From: Kordiimonas aestuarii
GTDB lineage: Bacteria; Pseudomonadota; Alphaproteobacteria; Sphingomonadales; Kordiimonadaceae
Direction of reading: 5' to 3'
DNA length: 64,000 nt
Assembly (NCBI RefSeq): GCF_025574465.1
Contig: NZ_JAOBPP010000018.1
Span: 124,001 to 188,000 of the forward strand
Of this stretch, positions 12,675-21,500 are shown in pieces. The notes beneath the pieces were generated by a model. That model saw nothing but the letters and a program-made list of their open reading frames with translations. It ran no database searches and was not told the DNA's origin. The translations under genes and the position numbers were made by a program. The first letter of the stretch is position 1; every line of letters starts with the position of its first letter.

Positions 12675-13019
12675 ATGAGACATTTTGTGAGTAAAACTCT
12701 GCTGGTAGCTGCTGTTGCGATGGGTGGCAGCATTGTGCCGGTCGTAGCCGTAACGGCAGCGCCACCACAAGCAAGTGTCGCACAGGACCAGCTTGAAAAA
12801 GATCGGGAATTTGCACGCAAATTACGTGCGCTCAAGGATCGCCAACACCGGGAATGGAATGAGTTGATGGATCAGCAACGGGCTGAAGTTGCGGCGCTGA
12901 CGGACAAGACGCCAGATGAACAGCGCGAAGTGCTCAAGGACCACACCGAAGAAAAGCAGGAAATGAAGAAACGCCACCAAGAAGAACTGGAAGACCTGAA
13001 AGCAGAGTATCAGGGCTAG
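12675..13019 (+). CDS. small secreted coiled-coil protein, unknown function
   Basis: A 114-residue protein with a clear signal peptide (hydrophobic core LLVAAVAMGGSIVPVVAV, cleavage probably near TAA or VAQ). The mature part is almost entirely charged and helical (Lys, Glu, Arg, Gln), without cysteines. It could be a periplasmic chaperone-like or cell-envelope spacer protein, but I recognise no family. GGGAG precedes the ATG by about 8 bases. It stands alone, between divergent and convergent neighbours. Confidence 0.75.
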   Translation: MRHFVSKTLLVAAVAMGGSIVPVVAVTAAPPQASVAQDQLEKDREFARKLRALKDRQHREWNELMDQQRAEVAALTDKTPDEQREVLKDHTEEKQEMKKRHQEELEDLKAEYQG

Positions 13020-13139
13020 CGCCTATGCCTATACTGCTCCCGGCAAAGGGACCATACGCTTTTGAGCCAAACGGGGCCAACACCCTGCACTCTTGGTGAC
13101 CTCAGGTTTTATGCTTTGCTGCGGAGCGGCAGTCCGGGT

Positions 13140-13901
13140 TCAACTGTAACCAAAGCGCTGGTTCAACTGCTGCAGTTGGGCTGAGGCAGAATAAATTTCC
13201 ATAACCTGTTCAGGAGGCTCCGCCTGCCGGGCATCAATAGTTTTCTTCCCCAACTCTACAGCCCAGGGAGAGTCCTTTGGTCTCTGCCCATCCCATAACG
13301 CAAGTTTTTCATCACTATGCCGGAAGTTCCAGTATTCCAGCATTCCTTCTTCAAATTTGAGGCCGAGAAATTCAAGTACACGTGTAATTTCCTGCTGGGG
13401 ATTGGCTGTCAAATCCTCATACCGCACCAGACAAAAACTCGGAAACAGGCGGCTGTATTTCAATATTTGCACGTTAAACTCGTACCACATCTTTGCCGAG
13501 CGCTTCACGCCGCCACCCCCTTGGCGCAGGACTTTACTGGACATCATCTGGCGGGCGTCCCGGACCATATGAATAAGGGGGACTTCGCCGAAGTCACACC
13601 TGATTCTTGGTAAATGAAGCGAGTTTGTCGGCTCCTTCACGATGAGGAGGCGCTTTTGCTCATACGTCGCGATGCTTGAGAACAGAAAGTCACTGTCGTT
13701 CATCGCCTTTTTAACATCTATGCCGAGCAGCTCTGAAATCTGCATTGTCTTATCGAGCACAAGACTTTCATTGCTGGCACCAAAAAAATATCGCGCAATC
13801 GGTATCTCATAGGGCGCCGCAATTTCTGAGTGGCAATTCAGGATACGTGTCAAAAGAGTCGAACCTGCCCTGGGCGCACTAACGCAAAACACTGGCTCCA
13901 T
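13140..13901 (-). CDS. sulfotransferase family protein
   Basis: A 253-residue cytoplasmic enzyme. The PAPS 5'-phosphosulfate loop is visible at residues 8-17 (SAPRAGSTLL) and the 3'-phosphate site as MVRDARQMMSSKVLR around residue 110. The segment RYEDLTANPQQEITRVLEFLGL is typical of sulfotransferases. By family knowledge it would move sulfate from PAPS to a hydroxyl or amine of a carbohydrate, lipid or small molecule; the acceptor cannot be told. It is a single gene, near a glycosyltransferase-methyltransferase fusion, which makes surface-glycan decoration a reasonable guess. Confidence 0.82.
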   Translation of the reverse strand: MEPVFCVSAPRAGSTLLTRILNCHSEIAAPYEIPIARYFFGASNESLVLDKTMQISELLGIDVKKAMNDSDFLFSSIATYEQKRLLIVKEPTNSLHLPRIRCDFGEVPLIHMVRDARQMMSSKVLRQGGGGVKRSAKMWYEFNVQILKYSRLFPSFCLVRYEDLTANPQQEITRVLEFLGLKFEEGMLEYWNFRHSDEKLALWDGQRPKDSPWAVELGKKTIDARQAEPPEQVMEIYSASAQLQQLNQRFGYS

Positions 13902-14013
13902 TGTATCAATCTCCTAAATTTGCTTCCGACAGTTGAAGGAGCGTACCATACTCATCTAATACGAAGAGACAACACCGGCCCCTTCTTTTTAACCCCGACC
14001 AGGCGAAGGAGTT

Positions 14014-16263
14014 TCACATAAAGCTGTAGGGGTCGATGTCCACCTTGATTCGCACACCCCGTTTTGCCTTGATCCGCGACAACCATGCACGAACAAGTGG
14101 CTGTACCTTGATAATCTTTGTCGTATGGACCAGCAGGCGAAAACGGTGCTGCCCTCGCACACGAGCCATAGGCGCCGGTGCCGGCCCAACAACCGACACA
14201 CCACGCTCAACCGGAGCCTTGCTCGCCAGCATTCGGCCAGTTTCCAGCACGTCTGCCATCTCAGGCCCGGAAAGAATGAGCGCTACCAGACGACCAAACG
14301 GCGGCATGTGATGCCGGTCCCGCGCAGCTTTCTCCGCTGCCATGAACGCCTCGCCGTCGCCCGACAGCAATGCATGCACCACCGGGTGCTCCGGCTCATA
14401 AGATTGCAGGAAAACCCTGCCCGGCTTTTCAGCCCGGCCAGCCCGACCGGAGACCTGAACCAGTTGCTGGTATGTCCTCTCCCCTGCTCTCAGGTCCCCC
14501 CCCCTGAGACCCAGGTCCGCATCAACCACGCCGACAAGCGTCAGGTTTGGGAAGTGATAGCCCTTGGTCACGATCTGCGTACCAATCACGATATCCAGAT
14601 GACCGCTCGCAATCTGTTGCACCATATGGGCGGTCGCGCTTGGGCTCATCATCGTATCGCTGGTCATCACCGATGTGCGAGCGGTCGGGAAACGGTGCTT
14701 CACTTCTTCAAACAGGCGCTCAACACCGGGGCCACAGGCTACAAGCGTTTCCTCATTTTTGCACTCAGGGCAGGCGGTCGGGATCGGCTCCACGTGTCCA
14801 CAATGATGACACTGCAACTCGTGCCGGAACCGGTGTTCCACCAGCCACGCCGAGCAGCTTGGGCATTCTATCCGGAAACCGCAGGTCCGGCATAACGTCA
14901 GCGGTGCGTAACCCCGGCGATTAAGGAACAACATCGACTGCTCCCCAGCCGCGAGAGTGGCCTCCATTTCCCGCACCAGAAGGGGAGAAAGCCATGTCCC
15001 CGCGTCCGGCGGTTCATGACGCATGTCAATGGCCTTCATCTCCGGCAAAACAGCGCTACCATGCCGCTCACGCAGTACAAGTTTCTGGTATTTACCCTCA
15101 TCCGCGTTCACGAGGGTCTCAAGCGACGGCGTCGCACTTGCCAGCACAATCGGGCAATCAGCCAGCTTCGCCCGCACAATGGCCATATCCCGGGCGTGGT
15201 ACAGTACGCCGTCTTCCTGCTTGAACGATGGGTCATGCTCTTCATCAACGGTAATAAATGCAAGATTCTGGAAAGGCAGGAACAGGGCCGAGCGCGCACC
15301 CACGACAACGCGTGCATCGCCACTTGCCACTGCGCGCCATGCGCGCCTGCGTTCCGCCTGCCCGACTTCCGAATGCCAGACAACTGGGGCAACGCCAAAT
15401 CTTGCTTCAAAGCGCTCAAGCCATTGACTTGTCAGGGCGATTTCCGGCACCAGAACCAATACCTGCGCCCCTGGTGCCTTCAGGGCTTCCACCAGCCCTT
15501 CAAAATAGACCTCTGTCTTGCCCGAGCCCGTGATGCCGTCCAGCAGGAAGGGCGCGAAACCGCCTTCCCAAACCTTGTCAGCGATCGCTTTTGCGGCGAG
15601 CTTTTGTTCATCGGAAAGCTCCGGCCCCACCCGGCCCACATCAGGCTGTGGATAGGGCAGGTCAACAGATATGTCGCGCCCTTCAACCAAACCGGTCTTT
15701 TCAAGTGTTCGTACCACAGCGTCGCTGACCCCGGCGAGTGCTGCCACCTCGCTCGCCACCCGCGGCGTACCATCAGCCAAGACCTTCAGCACGGCTTCCC
15801 GCGCAGGGGTCATGCGGATACCGTCAGTGGGCTGCACCGTCCTGACAAAATGCCGCCGCACCGGCACGGCCTGTAGTGCGCTTGAAGCGGACAACCCCAT
15901 GCGGAGTACCGGCCCTGGGGCCGAGAGTGTATAGGCTGAAACCCAGTCAACAAATCGCCTGAGATCAAGCCTAACCGGAGGGAGATCAAGCACCCGGTTT
16001 ACCGGCTTCAACTTGCTATAGGGCAAGGGCTTACCATTGCCTGGTACCTGGTCCCAAACCACCCCCACCGCCATGCGGCCCGCCAGCGGCACCTCAATGA
16101 TAGCTCCTTCCTTAACCTGTCCCACGAGGTGCTCGGGCACGGCGTAGTCAAGCACCCCAAGCGAGGGAACAGGCAAAAGCACCTGAACCCGCTCTCCCTC
16201 GGGTACTGGCTCTGGCTCAGGCGTTTCAAAAAGTTGCGCTTGCCGCACGAACAGGGGCCTCAC
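14014..16263 (-). CDS. priA: primosomal protein N' (replication restart helicase)
   Basis: A 749-residue superfamily 2 DNA helicase. An N-terminal DNA-binding domain comes first. The Walker A motif GITGSGKTEVY is near residue 245 and the DEEH box (TVDEEHDPSFKQ) near 345. A zinc-binding module of paired cysteines (CRTCGF, CPSC, CHHCGH, CPECKN) and helicase motifs V-VI (GTQIVTKGYHFPN, QVSGRAGRAEKPG) follow. It reloads the replicative helicase at stalled forks. The start used is GTG at 16263; no in-frame ATG lies nearby. Its promoter region is shared with the divergent marR gene. Confidence 0.95.
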   Translation of the reverse strand: MRPLFVRQAQLFETPEPEPVPEGERVQVLLPVPSLGVLDYAVPEHLVGQVKEGAIIEVPLAGRMAVGVVWDQVPGNGKPLPYSKLKPVNRVLDLPPVRLDLRRFVDWVSAYTLSAPGPVLRMGLSASSALQAVPVRRHFVRTVQPTDGIRMTPAREAVLKVLADGTPRVASEVAALAGVSDAVVRTLEKTGLVEGRDISVDLPYPQPDVGRVGPELSDEQKLAAKAIADKVWEGGFAPFLLDGITGSGKTEVYFEGLVEALKAPGAQVLVLVPEIALTSQWLERFEARFGVAPVVWHSEVGQAERRRAWRAVASGDARVVVGARSALFLPFQNLAFITVDEEHDPSFKQEDGVLYHARDMAIVRAKLADCPIVLASATPSLETLVNADEGKYQKLVLRERHGSAVLPEMKAIDMRHEPPDAGTWLSPLLVREMEATLAAGEQSMLFLNRRGYAPLTLCRTCGFRIECPSCSAWLVEHRFRHELQCHHCGHVEPIPTACPECKNEETLVACGPGVERLFEEVKHRFPTARTSVMTSDTMMSPSATAHMVQQIASGHLDIVIGTQIVTKGYHFPNLTLVGVVDADLGLRGGDLRAGERTYQQLVQVSGRAGRAEKPGRVFLQSYEPEHPVVHALLSGDGEAFMAAEKAARDRHHMPPFGRLVALILSGPEMADVLETGRMLASKAPVERGVSVVGPAPAPMARVRGQHRFRLLVHTTKIIKVQPLVRAWLSRIKAKRGVRIKVDIDPYSFM

Positions 16264-16348
16264 TCACGAATTTCATGGCAGGAGACTCCCCCGCCTTCCG
16301 GCACCATAAGCAACTCGCACGATAACGGCAATTTCCGATCTTGTATTT

Positions 16349-16367
16349 TAATAAGGGTAGCTTATTA
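16349..16367. promoter_or_regulatory. candidate MarR operator, perfect inverted repeat
   Basis: TAATAAG, five bases, CTTATTA: a perfect 7+7 palindrome 35 bases ahead of the marR ATG, in an AT-rich strip between the divergent priA and marR genes. Its size and place suit autoregulation by a MarR dimer; binding itself is inferred. Confidence 0.55.
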
Positions 16368-16402
16368 TATGCTTAACTTATAAATACATTCCGAGTCACA
16401 GC

Positions 16403-16852
16403 ATGCCACAGCAAAACAGCGACAAACCCTTTGTCTTCCAGATCGGCGACCTTTTCCGCTTGATGAAAGCCAGCTTCGAAGCCGAGGAAGGTCCCGAGGT
16501 CACGCGTGCCCAGGCAAAGTTGTTGATATCTGTCTGGCGCAACCCCGGCATCAGCCAGCAGGCATTGGCACAGCGGCTTGATATCGCTACCATGTCGGTC
16601 TGCCGCCAGATCGACGCGCTGGAAGAACGCGGCATGATTGAGCGCCGCCCCAGCGACACCGACCGTCGGGTCAAATGCCTTTATGTTACGGAGAAAACCT
16701 CCCCCATCATCAGTACGGTGATGAACCATGTTCATGAAATATCCGAAATGTTCCTTGATCCCCTGAGTGCTGAAGAGCGTAAAACCTTCCAGACATTCCT
16801 GAACCGTATTGTGGATAGCGCCACCAGCCGCAAGGCGGGTGGCCGAAAATGA
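16403..16852 (+). CDS. MarR family transcriptional regulator
   Basis: A 149-residue winged-helix regulator. The core GISQQALAQRLDIATMSVCRQIDALEERGMIERRPSDTDRRVKCL (split here for sense: recognition helix, then the DxRxK wing) is typical of MarR proteins. It overlaps the adaptor gene by four bases (ATGA), so it is the first gene of a three-gene efflux operon. It most likely represses that operon and itself and is released by a small ligand, as with EmrR/MprA. Confidence 0.92.
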   Translation: MPQQNSDKPFVFQIGDLFRLMKASFEAEEGPEVTRAQAKLLISVWRNPGISQQALAQRLDIATMSVCRQIDALEERGMIERRPSDTDRRVKCLYVTEKTSPIISTVMNHVHEISEMFLDPLSAEERKTFQTFLNRIVDSATSRKAGGRK

Positions 16853-17877
16853 AACGTATCCTGCTGTACGTATGTGTCCCATCGCTGATCATCCTCGGGG
16901 TTTGTTTTGTATATCTGAATGGTGGCCGCGAGATCACCACAGACAACGCCTATGTACGTGCGGGCATTCTTACCGGGGCCTCCCGCGTCCCCGGAGAGGT
17001 GATCGAGGTACTGGTCAAGCGTAACCAGCATGTGGATGAAGGAACACTGATCGCCCGCCTCGACGACAGTGACGCCAGAATCAAATTAACCGAAGCCAAG
17101 GTTGGCGTTATCAGCGCCCGGCATATTGTTGCGGCGCTCAGGGCCAACTACCGCAAAAGCCTGGCCCTTCTGGATAAAGAAAAAGAGACATTGGCGTTTG
17201 AGACGCGGGAGTTGAACCGTGCCGAGCAACTGGCAAAGGACCAAAATCTGTCAGAATCCGCCCTCGACGGCCACCGCCATGACGTAGAAGAAGCCCGGCG
17301 CGAGATTGTCGTCCTTGAGGAAGCGGCACAGATGGCGCTGACCCAGCTTGGCGGCGATGCCGATATTCTGCCTGACCGCCACCCAATGGTACTGAAAGCT
17401 CTTGCCGCCGTCGAAGCCGCCAAGGTCACACTTGAGCACTTGGAGATACGTACCCGGACCGCGGGCACCATCACCCAAATTGATCTGCACCCGGGTGAGT
17501 ATATCACCGCCGGTTATCCGATTTACGGCATGACAGTCGACGGCGATCTGCGTGTTGAAGCCAACCCCAAAGAGACCGAACTGGCCCATGTTCGGGTAGG
17601 CCAATCCGTTGATGTAACAATCGACGCCCTGCCCGGCTTGCACTTCAAAGGCAAGGTCGCGTCCATCGACCCCGCCACTGGTGCCGAGTTTGCCGTATTG
17701 CCAGCGCAAAATGCCACTGGCAACTGGGTGAAGGTCACGCAGCGGGTGCCGGTTCAGATAAAGCTGGATAGCGACCAAGACACCAAAGCCTTGCGTTCCG
17801 GCCTTAGCGTGGAGGTCTCAATTGATACGGGACATGAACGCAGCATCAAAGACCTCGCCACCCTCATCGGGCTGTAG
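16849..17877 (+). CDS. HlyD/EmrA-family membrane fusion (adaptor) protein
   Basis: A 342-residue protein with an N-terminal membrane anchor (about residues 5-22, YVCVPSLIILGVCFVYL). The lipoyl/barrel-sandwich half follows (GGREITTDNAYVRAG), then a helical hairpin at about 85-190 and the second lipoyl half with the EmrA signature (TITQIDLHPGEYI). The C-terminal beta-barrel ends GLSVEVSIDT. It bridges the inner-membrane MFS pump and an outer-membrane channel that is not encoded here. Start overlaps marR by four bases and stop lies nine bases before the MFS gene. Confidence 0.92.
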   Translation: MKRILLYVCVPSLIILGVCFVYLNGGREITTDNAYVRAGILTGASRVPGEVIEVLVKRNQHVDEGTLIARLDDSDARIKLTEAKVGVISARHIVAALRANYRKSLALLDKEKETLAFETRELNRAEQLAKDQNLSESALDGHRHDVEEARREIVVLEEAAQMALTQLGGDADILPDRHPMVLKALAAVEAAKVTLEHLEIRTRTAGTITQIDLHPGEYITAGYPIYGMTVDGDLRVEANPKETELAHVRVGQSVDVTIDALPGLHFKGKVASIDPATGAEFAVLPAQNATGNWVKVTQRVPVQIKLDSDQDTKALRSGLSVEVSIDTGHERSIKDLATLIGL

Positions 17878-17886
17878 GTTGACAAA

Positions 17887-19443
17887 ATGAGCCAGTCTCA
17901 TGCACAGGCGGTAGCCGCGACGGCAGAGATCGCCCACCACCGCAACGGACTCATCTGCTGCCTGATGCTGGCAGTGTCATTGCACACAATTGACGCAACC
18001 ATCGTCAATGTAGCGCTGCCACATATGCAAGGCAGCCTGCAGGCGACCTTCGACCAGATTTCGTGGGTGGTGACCAGTTACATCATCGCTTCGGTGGTGC
18101 TTACACCGCTTGTCGGCTGGGCCGCCAGCCGTTTTGGGGTCAAGCGACTGATCATTCTGGCGATGACCCTGTTTACACTGTCATCGGTCCTGTGTGGAAT
18201 CTCGCTTTCGCTTGAAGCCATGCTGGCGAGCCGGTTACTGCAGGGAGCCGCAGGCGCGCCACTTATTCCACTTGCCATTGCCACCATGAACCGGCTGTCT
18301 TCCTCCAGCGCCGAACGCGCCCGCATGATGGCGCTTTTTGGCCTTGGCACCATGGTCGGGCCGGTCCTTGGCCCGTCACTGGGCGGTTACATCACCGATG
18401 TGGCGTCATGGCGCTGGGTGTTCTTTATCAACCTGCCCGTCGGCATCATTGCAGTCCTGGGCATTGGCGCTACCATGAAACCCGGCATGCGCACGCCGGG
18501 CCACAAGCTGAACATGCTTGGTTTCTTTTCACTGGCGCTGGCGGTTGGCGCGCTGCAACTGGCACTGGACCGGGGCGAATCGGAAGACTGGTTCGATAGT
18601 GCAGAGATCATCAGCTACTTCCTTATCTGCGCAGGCGCAATATGGATCTTTGCTGTCAACAGCCGCACCGCAATGAAACCGTTTCTGCCGGGTGCGCTGT
18701 TCCGTGACCGAAACTTTGTGGTTGGCATGATTCTGGTGCTGATCACCGCAGGCAATATGACAGCGTCGGTGGTGCTGCAGCCTCCCATGATGCAAAACCT
18801 CATGGGCTATCCCGTGCTTGATACCGGTATTCTGCTGATGTGGCGAGGTATGGGCATGATGGCGGGCATGATGCTCGCCCCGCGCATTGTGCAGCATGTC
18901 AGTCCACGCATGATGCTTATCATCGGTGGTGTATTCATGGCATGCGGCCTGTCGCCCTTCATGTTCCTGACAACAGAAACGCCGGCGCTGATGTTGTCGG
19001 TGCCGCCCATTTTCCATGGCTTTGGCATTGGCATCATGTTTGTGCTGGCGTCCACCATCGCCTACGCCACCATACCCCATGAACTACAGGTGGAGGCATC
19101 GTCTGTGTTCTCACTTGTGCGCGGGCTTGGGCAGGCAGCCTGTATATCGGTCGTAGTGGCGCTTGTCAGCCGCTATACACAGATCAACCACGCGGAATTG
19201 GTTGAGCGTCTCACGCCGCTGCGCGCCTTCTCCCCCGCCGGGTCTATATCAAGCGTGACAAGCACGGCGCAGCAGCTTGAGGCCAGTAACCTGATGGTCT
19301 CCCAGCAGGCGGCCATGATCGCGTATAATAACGCCTATATGGCGCTTCTGATTGCGGCTTCTTCGGTCATTATCGCGGCGTTCCTTATCAAACCCACACG
19401 GCTCTCGGATGAAAAAGGCGGCGCCCATCCCGTTGAAACCTAG
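17887..19443 (+). CDS. DHA2-family MFS multidrug efflux transporter (EmrB type)
   Basis: A 518-residue polytopic membrane protein, the length expected of 14-helix DHA2 transporters. Motifs: TIDATIVNVALPHMQGSL in TM1 (with the DHA2 Asp), WAASRFGVKRLI for motif A, RLLQGAAGAPLIP, and LGPSLGGYITD for motif C. It exports hydrophobic drugs or metabolites by proton antiport, in complex with the upstream adaptor. It is third in the marR-adaptor-MFS operon. The Met/Gly-rich stretch near residues 320-345 is in a membrane region. Confidence 0.93.
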   Translation: MSQSHAQAVAATAEIAHHRNGLICCLMLAVSLHTIDATIVNVALPHMQGSLQATFDQISWVVTSYIIASVVLTPLVGWAASRFGVKRLIILAMTLFTLSSVLCGISLSLEAMLASRLLQGAAGAPLIPLAIATMNRLSSSSAERARMMALFGLGTMVGPVLGPSLGGYITDVASWRWVFFINLPVGIIAVLGIGATMKPGMRTPGHKLNMLGFFSLALAVGALQLALDRGESEDWFDSAEIISYFLICAGAIWIFAVNSRTAMKPFLPGALFRDRNFVVGMILVLITAGNMTASVVLQPPMMQNLMGYPVLDTGILLMWRGMGMMAGMMLAPRIVQHVSPRMMLIIGGVFMACGLSPFMFLTTETPALMLSVPPIFHGFGIGIMFVLASTIAYATIPHELQVEASSVFSLVRGLGQAACISVVVALVSRYTQINHAELVERLTPLRAFSPAGSISSVTSTAQQLEASNLMVSQQAAMIAYNNAYMALLIAASSVIIAAFLIKPTRLSDEKGGAHPVET

Positions 19444-19581
19444 GAAAACTTGCAAAGCCGAAGCTTCTCGATTAGGGAAACGCCAAGACGCGCGTATTTA
19501 GATGCGATGATGACGGTTTAGCGTTATATAAACCTACCGTCCAAAAGATTGACCGCCCGCCGGGCGATGAAGGAGCATGAC

Positions 19582-20235
19582 ATGAAATTTTTCCTCGATA
19601 CCGCAAACATCGATGAAATCCGCGAAGCAAATGCGACCGGCCTTCTGGACGGTGTGACCACCAATCCGTCGCTGATCAAAAAAGCAGGGCGCGACTTCTT
19701 TGAGGTGATCGCCGAGATCGCCAAGGAAGTTGATGGTCCGGTATCGGCTGAAACGGTAGCACACGACCATGAGACCATGCTTAAGGAAGGCCTTAAGTGT
19801 GCAAAGATCGCTGACAACATCACTGTCAAGGTTCCGCTGACCATTGAGGGACTTAAAACCTGTAAGGCGCTACGCGCTGAGGGCATCATGGTGAATGTCA
19901 CGCTTTGCTTCACTGCAAACCAGGCACTGTTGGCTGCCAAGGCGGGTGCAAGCTTTATCTCTCCCTTTGTGGGGCGCCACGACGATGTCGGCTTTATTGG
20001 CATGGAACTGATTGAAGACATCCGTACCATTTACGATAATTACCAGTTCGACACCGAAATTCTGGTGGCCTCGGTTCGCCACCCGGCACACATTCTGGAA
20101 GCCGCTCGCATCGGTGCAGACGTTTCCACCTTCCCGTGGGAAGTGATGAAAAAACTCTTCAATCACCCGCTGACGGCCAGCGGCCTCGCGGCGTTTGACA
20201 AGGACTGGGAAGCCACCGGCTTCTCAATCCTTTAA
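19582..20235 (+). CDS. tal: transaldolase / fructose-6-phosphate aldolase-like enzyme (TalC family)
   Basis: A 217-residue enzyme of the short (type 4) transaldolase group. The start at 19582 is chosen because AAGGAG sits eight bases ahead and the family begins [15 protein letters not shown]. The Schiff-base lysine lies in [28 protein letters not shown] and [11 protein letters not shown] are family motifs. It moves a dihydroxyacetone unit between sugar phosphates in the non-oxidative pentose phosphate pathway; some relatives are F6P aldolases instead. A strong hairpin ends the transcript at once. Confidence 0.93.
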   Translation: MKFFLDTANIDEIREANATGLLDGVTTNPSLIKKAGRDFFEVIAEIAKEVDGPVSAETVAHDHETMLKEGLKCAKIADNITVKVPLTIEGLKTCKALRAEGIMVNVTLCFTANQALLAAKAGASFISPFVGRHDDVGFIGMELIEDIRTIYDNYQFDTEILVASVRHPAHILEAARIGADVSTFPWEVMKKLFNHPLTASGLAAFDKDWEATGFSIL

Positions 20236-20242
20236 GGACACA

Positions 20243-20276
20243 AAGCAGGGCGCGGGCAACAGTTCGCGCCCTGCTT
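20243..20276 (+). terminator. hairpin terminator after the transaldolase gene
   Basis: A perfect 12-base-pair stem (AAGCAGGGCGCG at 20243-20254 and its complement at 20265-20276) with a 10-base loop. The T-run is weak (TTCTAT). Its position rules out a start for the next gene upstream of about 20280. Confidence 0.65.
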
Positions 20277-20284
20277 CTATCCGC

Positions 20285-20947
20285 ATGACACAAGCAGCCT
20301 TTGACAGCCTGAAGCAAAAGCACCCATGGCCCGAGACCATTGGCCTGAAGGCGTGGGACTATACCCTGGGCGGCGGCGGGCGGCAGCTGATTGACGTCAT
20401 CATCCGCGAACGCAAACCCGCATTCATGCTAGAAATCGGCTGTTTCCTTTGCGCCAGCACCAAGCGTTGGTTGTCGCTTGATAGCCGCATCAAGGTTATT
20501 GGCGTCGACCCATGGGATGACGGCCTGATTGAACAGTGCCGCCGCTATGTAGGTCGCCCGGCCCTCACCCGCGCCTACCCTGACCGTGAGGTGCAGGAAC
20601 AGTTCGCAGCGGATATTGAGACACAAGGCCCTTTTCCCACCGCTCTCGCCAACCTGCACGGCTTTGAAGGCAGGTTTGTGCCAGTCAGAGGCCTCTCGCC
20701 CGATGCGCTTTACATGCTGAAGGAAACGGGCTTCATCCCAGACCTTATCTATATTGACGCGAACAAGCAGGCGGTCGACCTCGAGGTATGTTATGAGTTG
20801 TGGCCTGACGCGCAAATCACCGGTGATGACTGGCACTGGGGCCGCACGAAGGGCTTTCCCATGCGGCAAATCATCGAAGATTTCGCGGAAAAACACGGCT
20901 TCAGGATAGAGTCCGACCACGCCACTTGGGTGTTGCAGCGCGGCTAG
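20285..20947 (+). CDS. class I SAM-dependent methyltransferase-like protein
   Basis: A 220-residue protein. The start at 20285 (MTQAAFD) is preferred since upstream in-frame starts fall within the transaldolase gene or its terminator. It has a Rossmann-type motif I (FMLEIGCFLCAST), an acidic end of strand 2 (VIGVDPWDD) and DLIYIDANKQ, as in class 24-type methyltransferases that act on sugars or small molecules. CFL replaces the usual glycine-rich GxG after EIG, so SAM binding should not be taken for granted. It overlaps the convergent lipoprotein gene by four bases. Confidence 0.72.
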   Translation: MTQAAFDSLKQKHPWPETIGLKAWDYTLGGGGRQLIDVIIRERKPAFMLEIGCFLCASTKRWLSLDSRIKVIGVDPWDDGLIEQCRRYVGRPALTRAYPDREVQEQFAADIETQGPFPTALANLHGFEGRFVPVRGLSPDALYMLKETGFIPDLIYIDANKQAVDLEVCYELWPDAQITGDDWHWGRTKGFPMRQIIEDFAEKHGFRIESDHATWVLQRG

Positions 20948-21438
20948 GCACCCGCGTTGGCCACCGCATCGGCTGTCCTGATGTCGCACGTAAAAACGCC
21001 GGGTTGGAAGAAAGCCAAGCCTGCCGCCCTTAGGGCCTTGTAATCAACGATCGTACCTTTGAGAAAACCTTCGGTGACCTTGATGTCTCGGCCATCAGCT
21101 GTTTCAGCCGTCATGACCGTACGGGTATAAGACCAACCGGAAGACGCTCTGCCGTCAGGGCGCAAGGTAATCATTTGCCATTCAAATCCGTTGCCGCGGC
21201 ACCAGTCCCACAACAGATAGTGATCAAATGATGGATCATGGTTCAGCGCGCTGGCCGTACCGCGTGAGACCAGAAAACGAGGCACCTGTTCAATTGCAAT
21301 GATACGCCCCTCAAGGGAAGGACGCTCAAGAATTTTGCGTTCAAGGGCCATATCAGGCCAAGGCCCCATGGCCTTGTGCGTCGTACACGAGGTCAATACA
21401 ATGATAGTGATCACAGACAAGATGGTGCGCATCTTCAT
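20944..21438 (-). CDS. putative lipoprotein, unknown function
   Basis: A 164-residue protein with a short lipoprotein signal (hydrophobic ILSVITIIVL then lipobox LTSC, Cys18). The mature domain has no family I recognise; it contains two further cysteines and several Trp (WDWCRGNGFEWQ). It probably sits on the periplasmic side of the inner or outer membrane. It stands downstream of purK but 60 bases away and could have its own promoter. Convergent with the methyltransferase gene. Confidence 0.75.
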   Translation of the reverse strand: MKMRTILSVITIIVLTSCTTHKAMGPWPDMALERKILERPSLEGRIIAIEQVPRFLVSRGTASALNHDPSFDHYLLWDWCRGNGFEWQMITLRPDGRASSGWSYTRTVMTAETADGRDIKVTEGFLKGTIVDYKALRAAGLAFFQPGVFTCDIRTADAVANAGA

Positions 21439-21500
21439 TCCCCCATTAAGGGAAAGAATACACTTTCACAAATTTTCATCAACCATAAGGCTTGCCAGCC

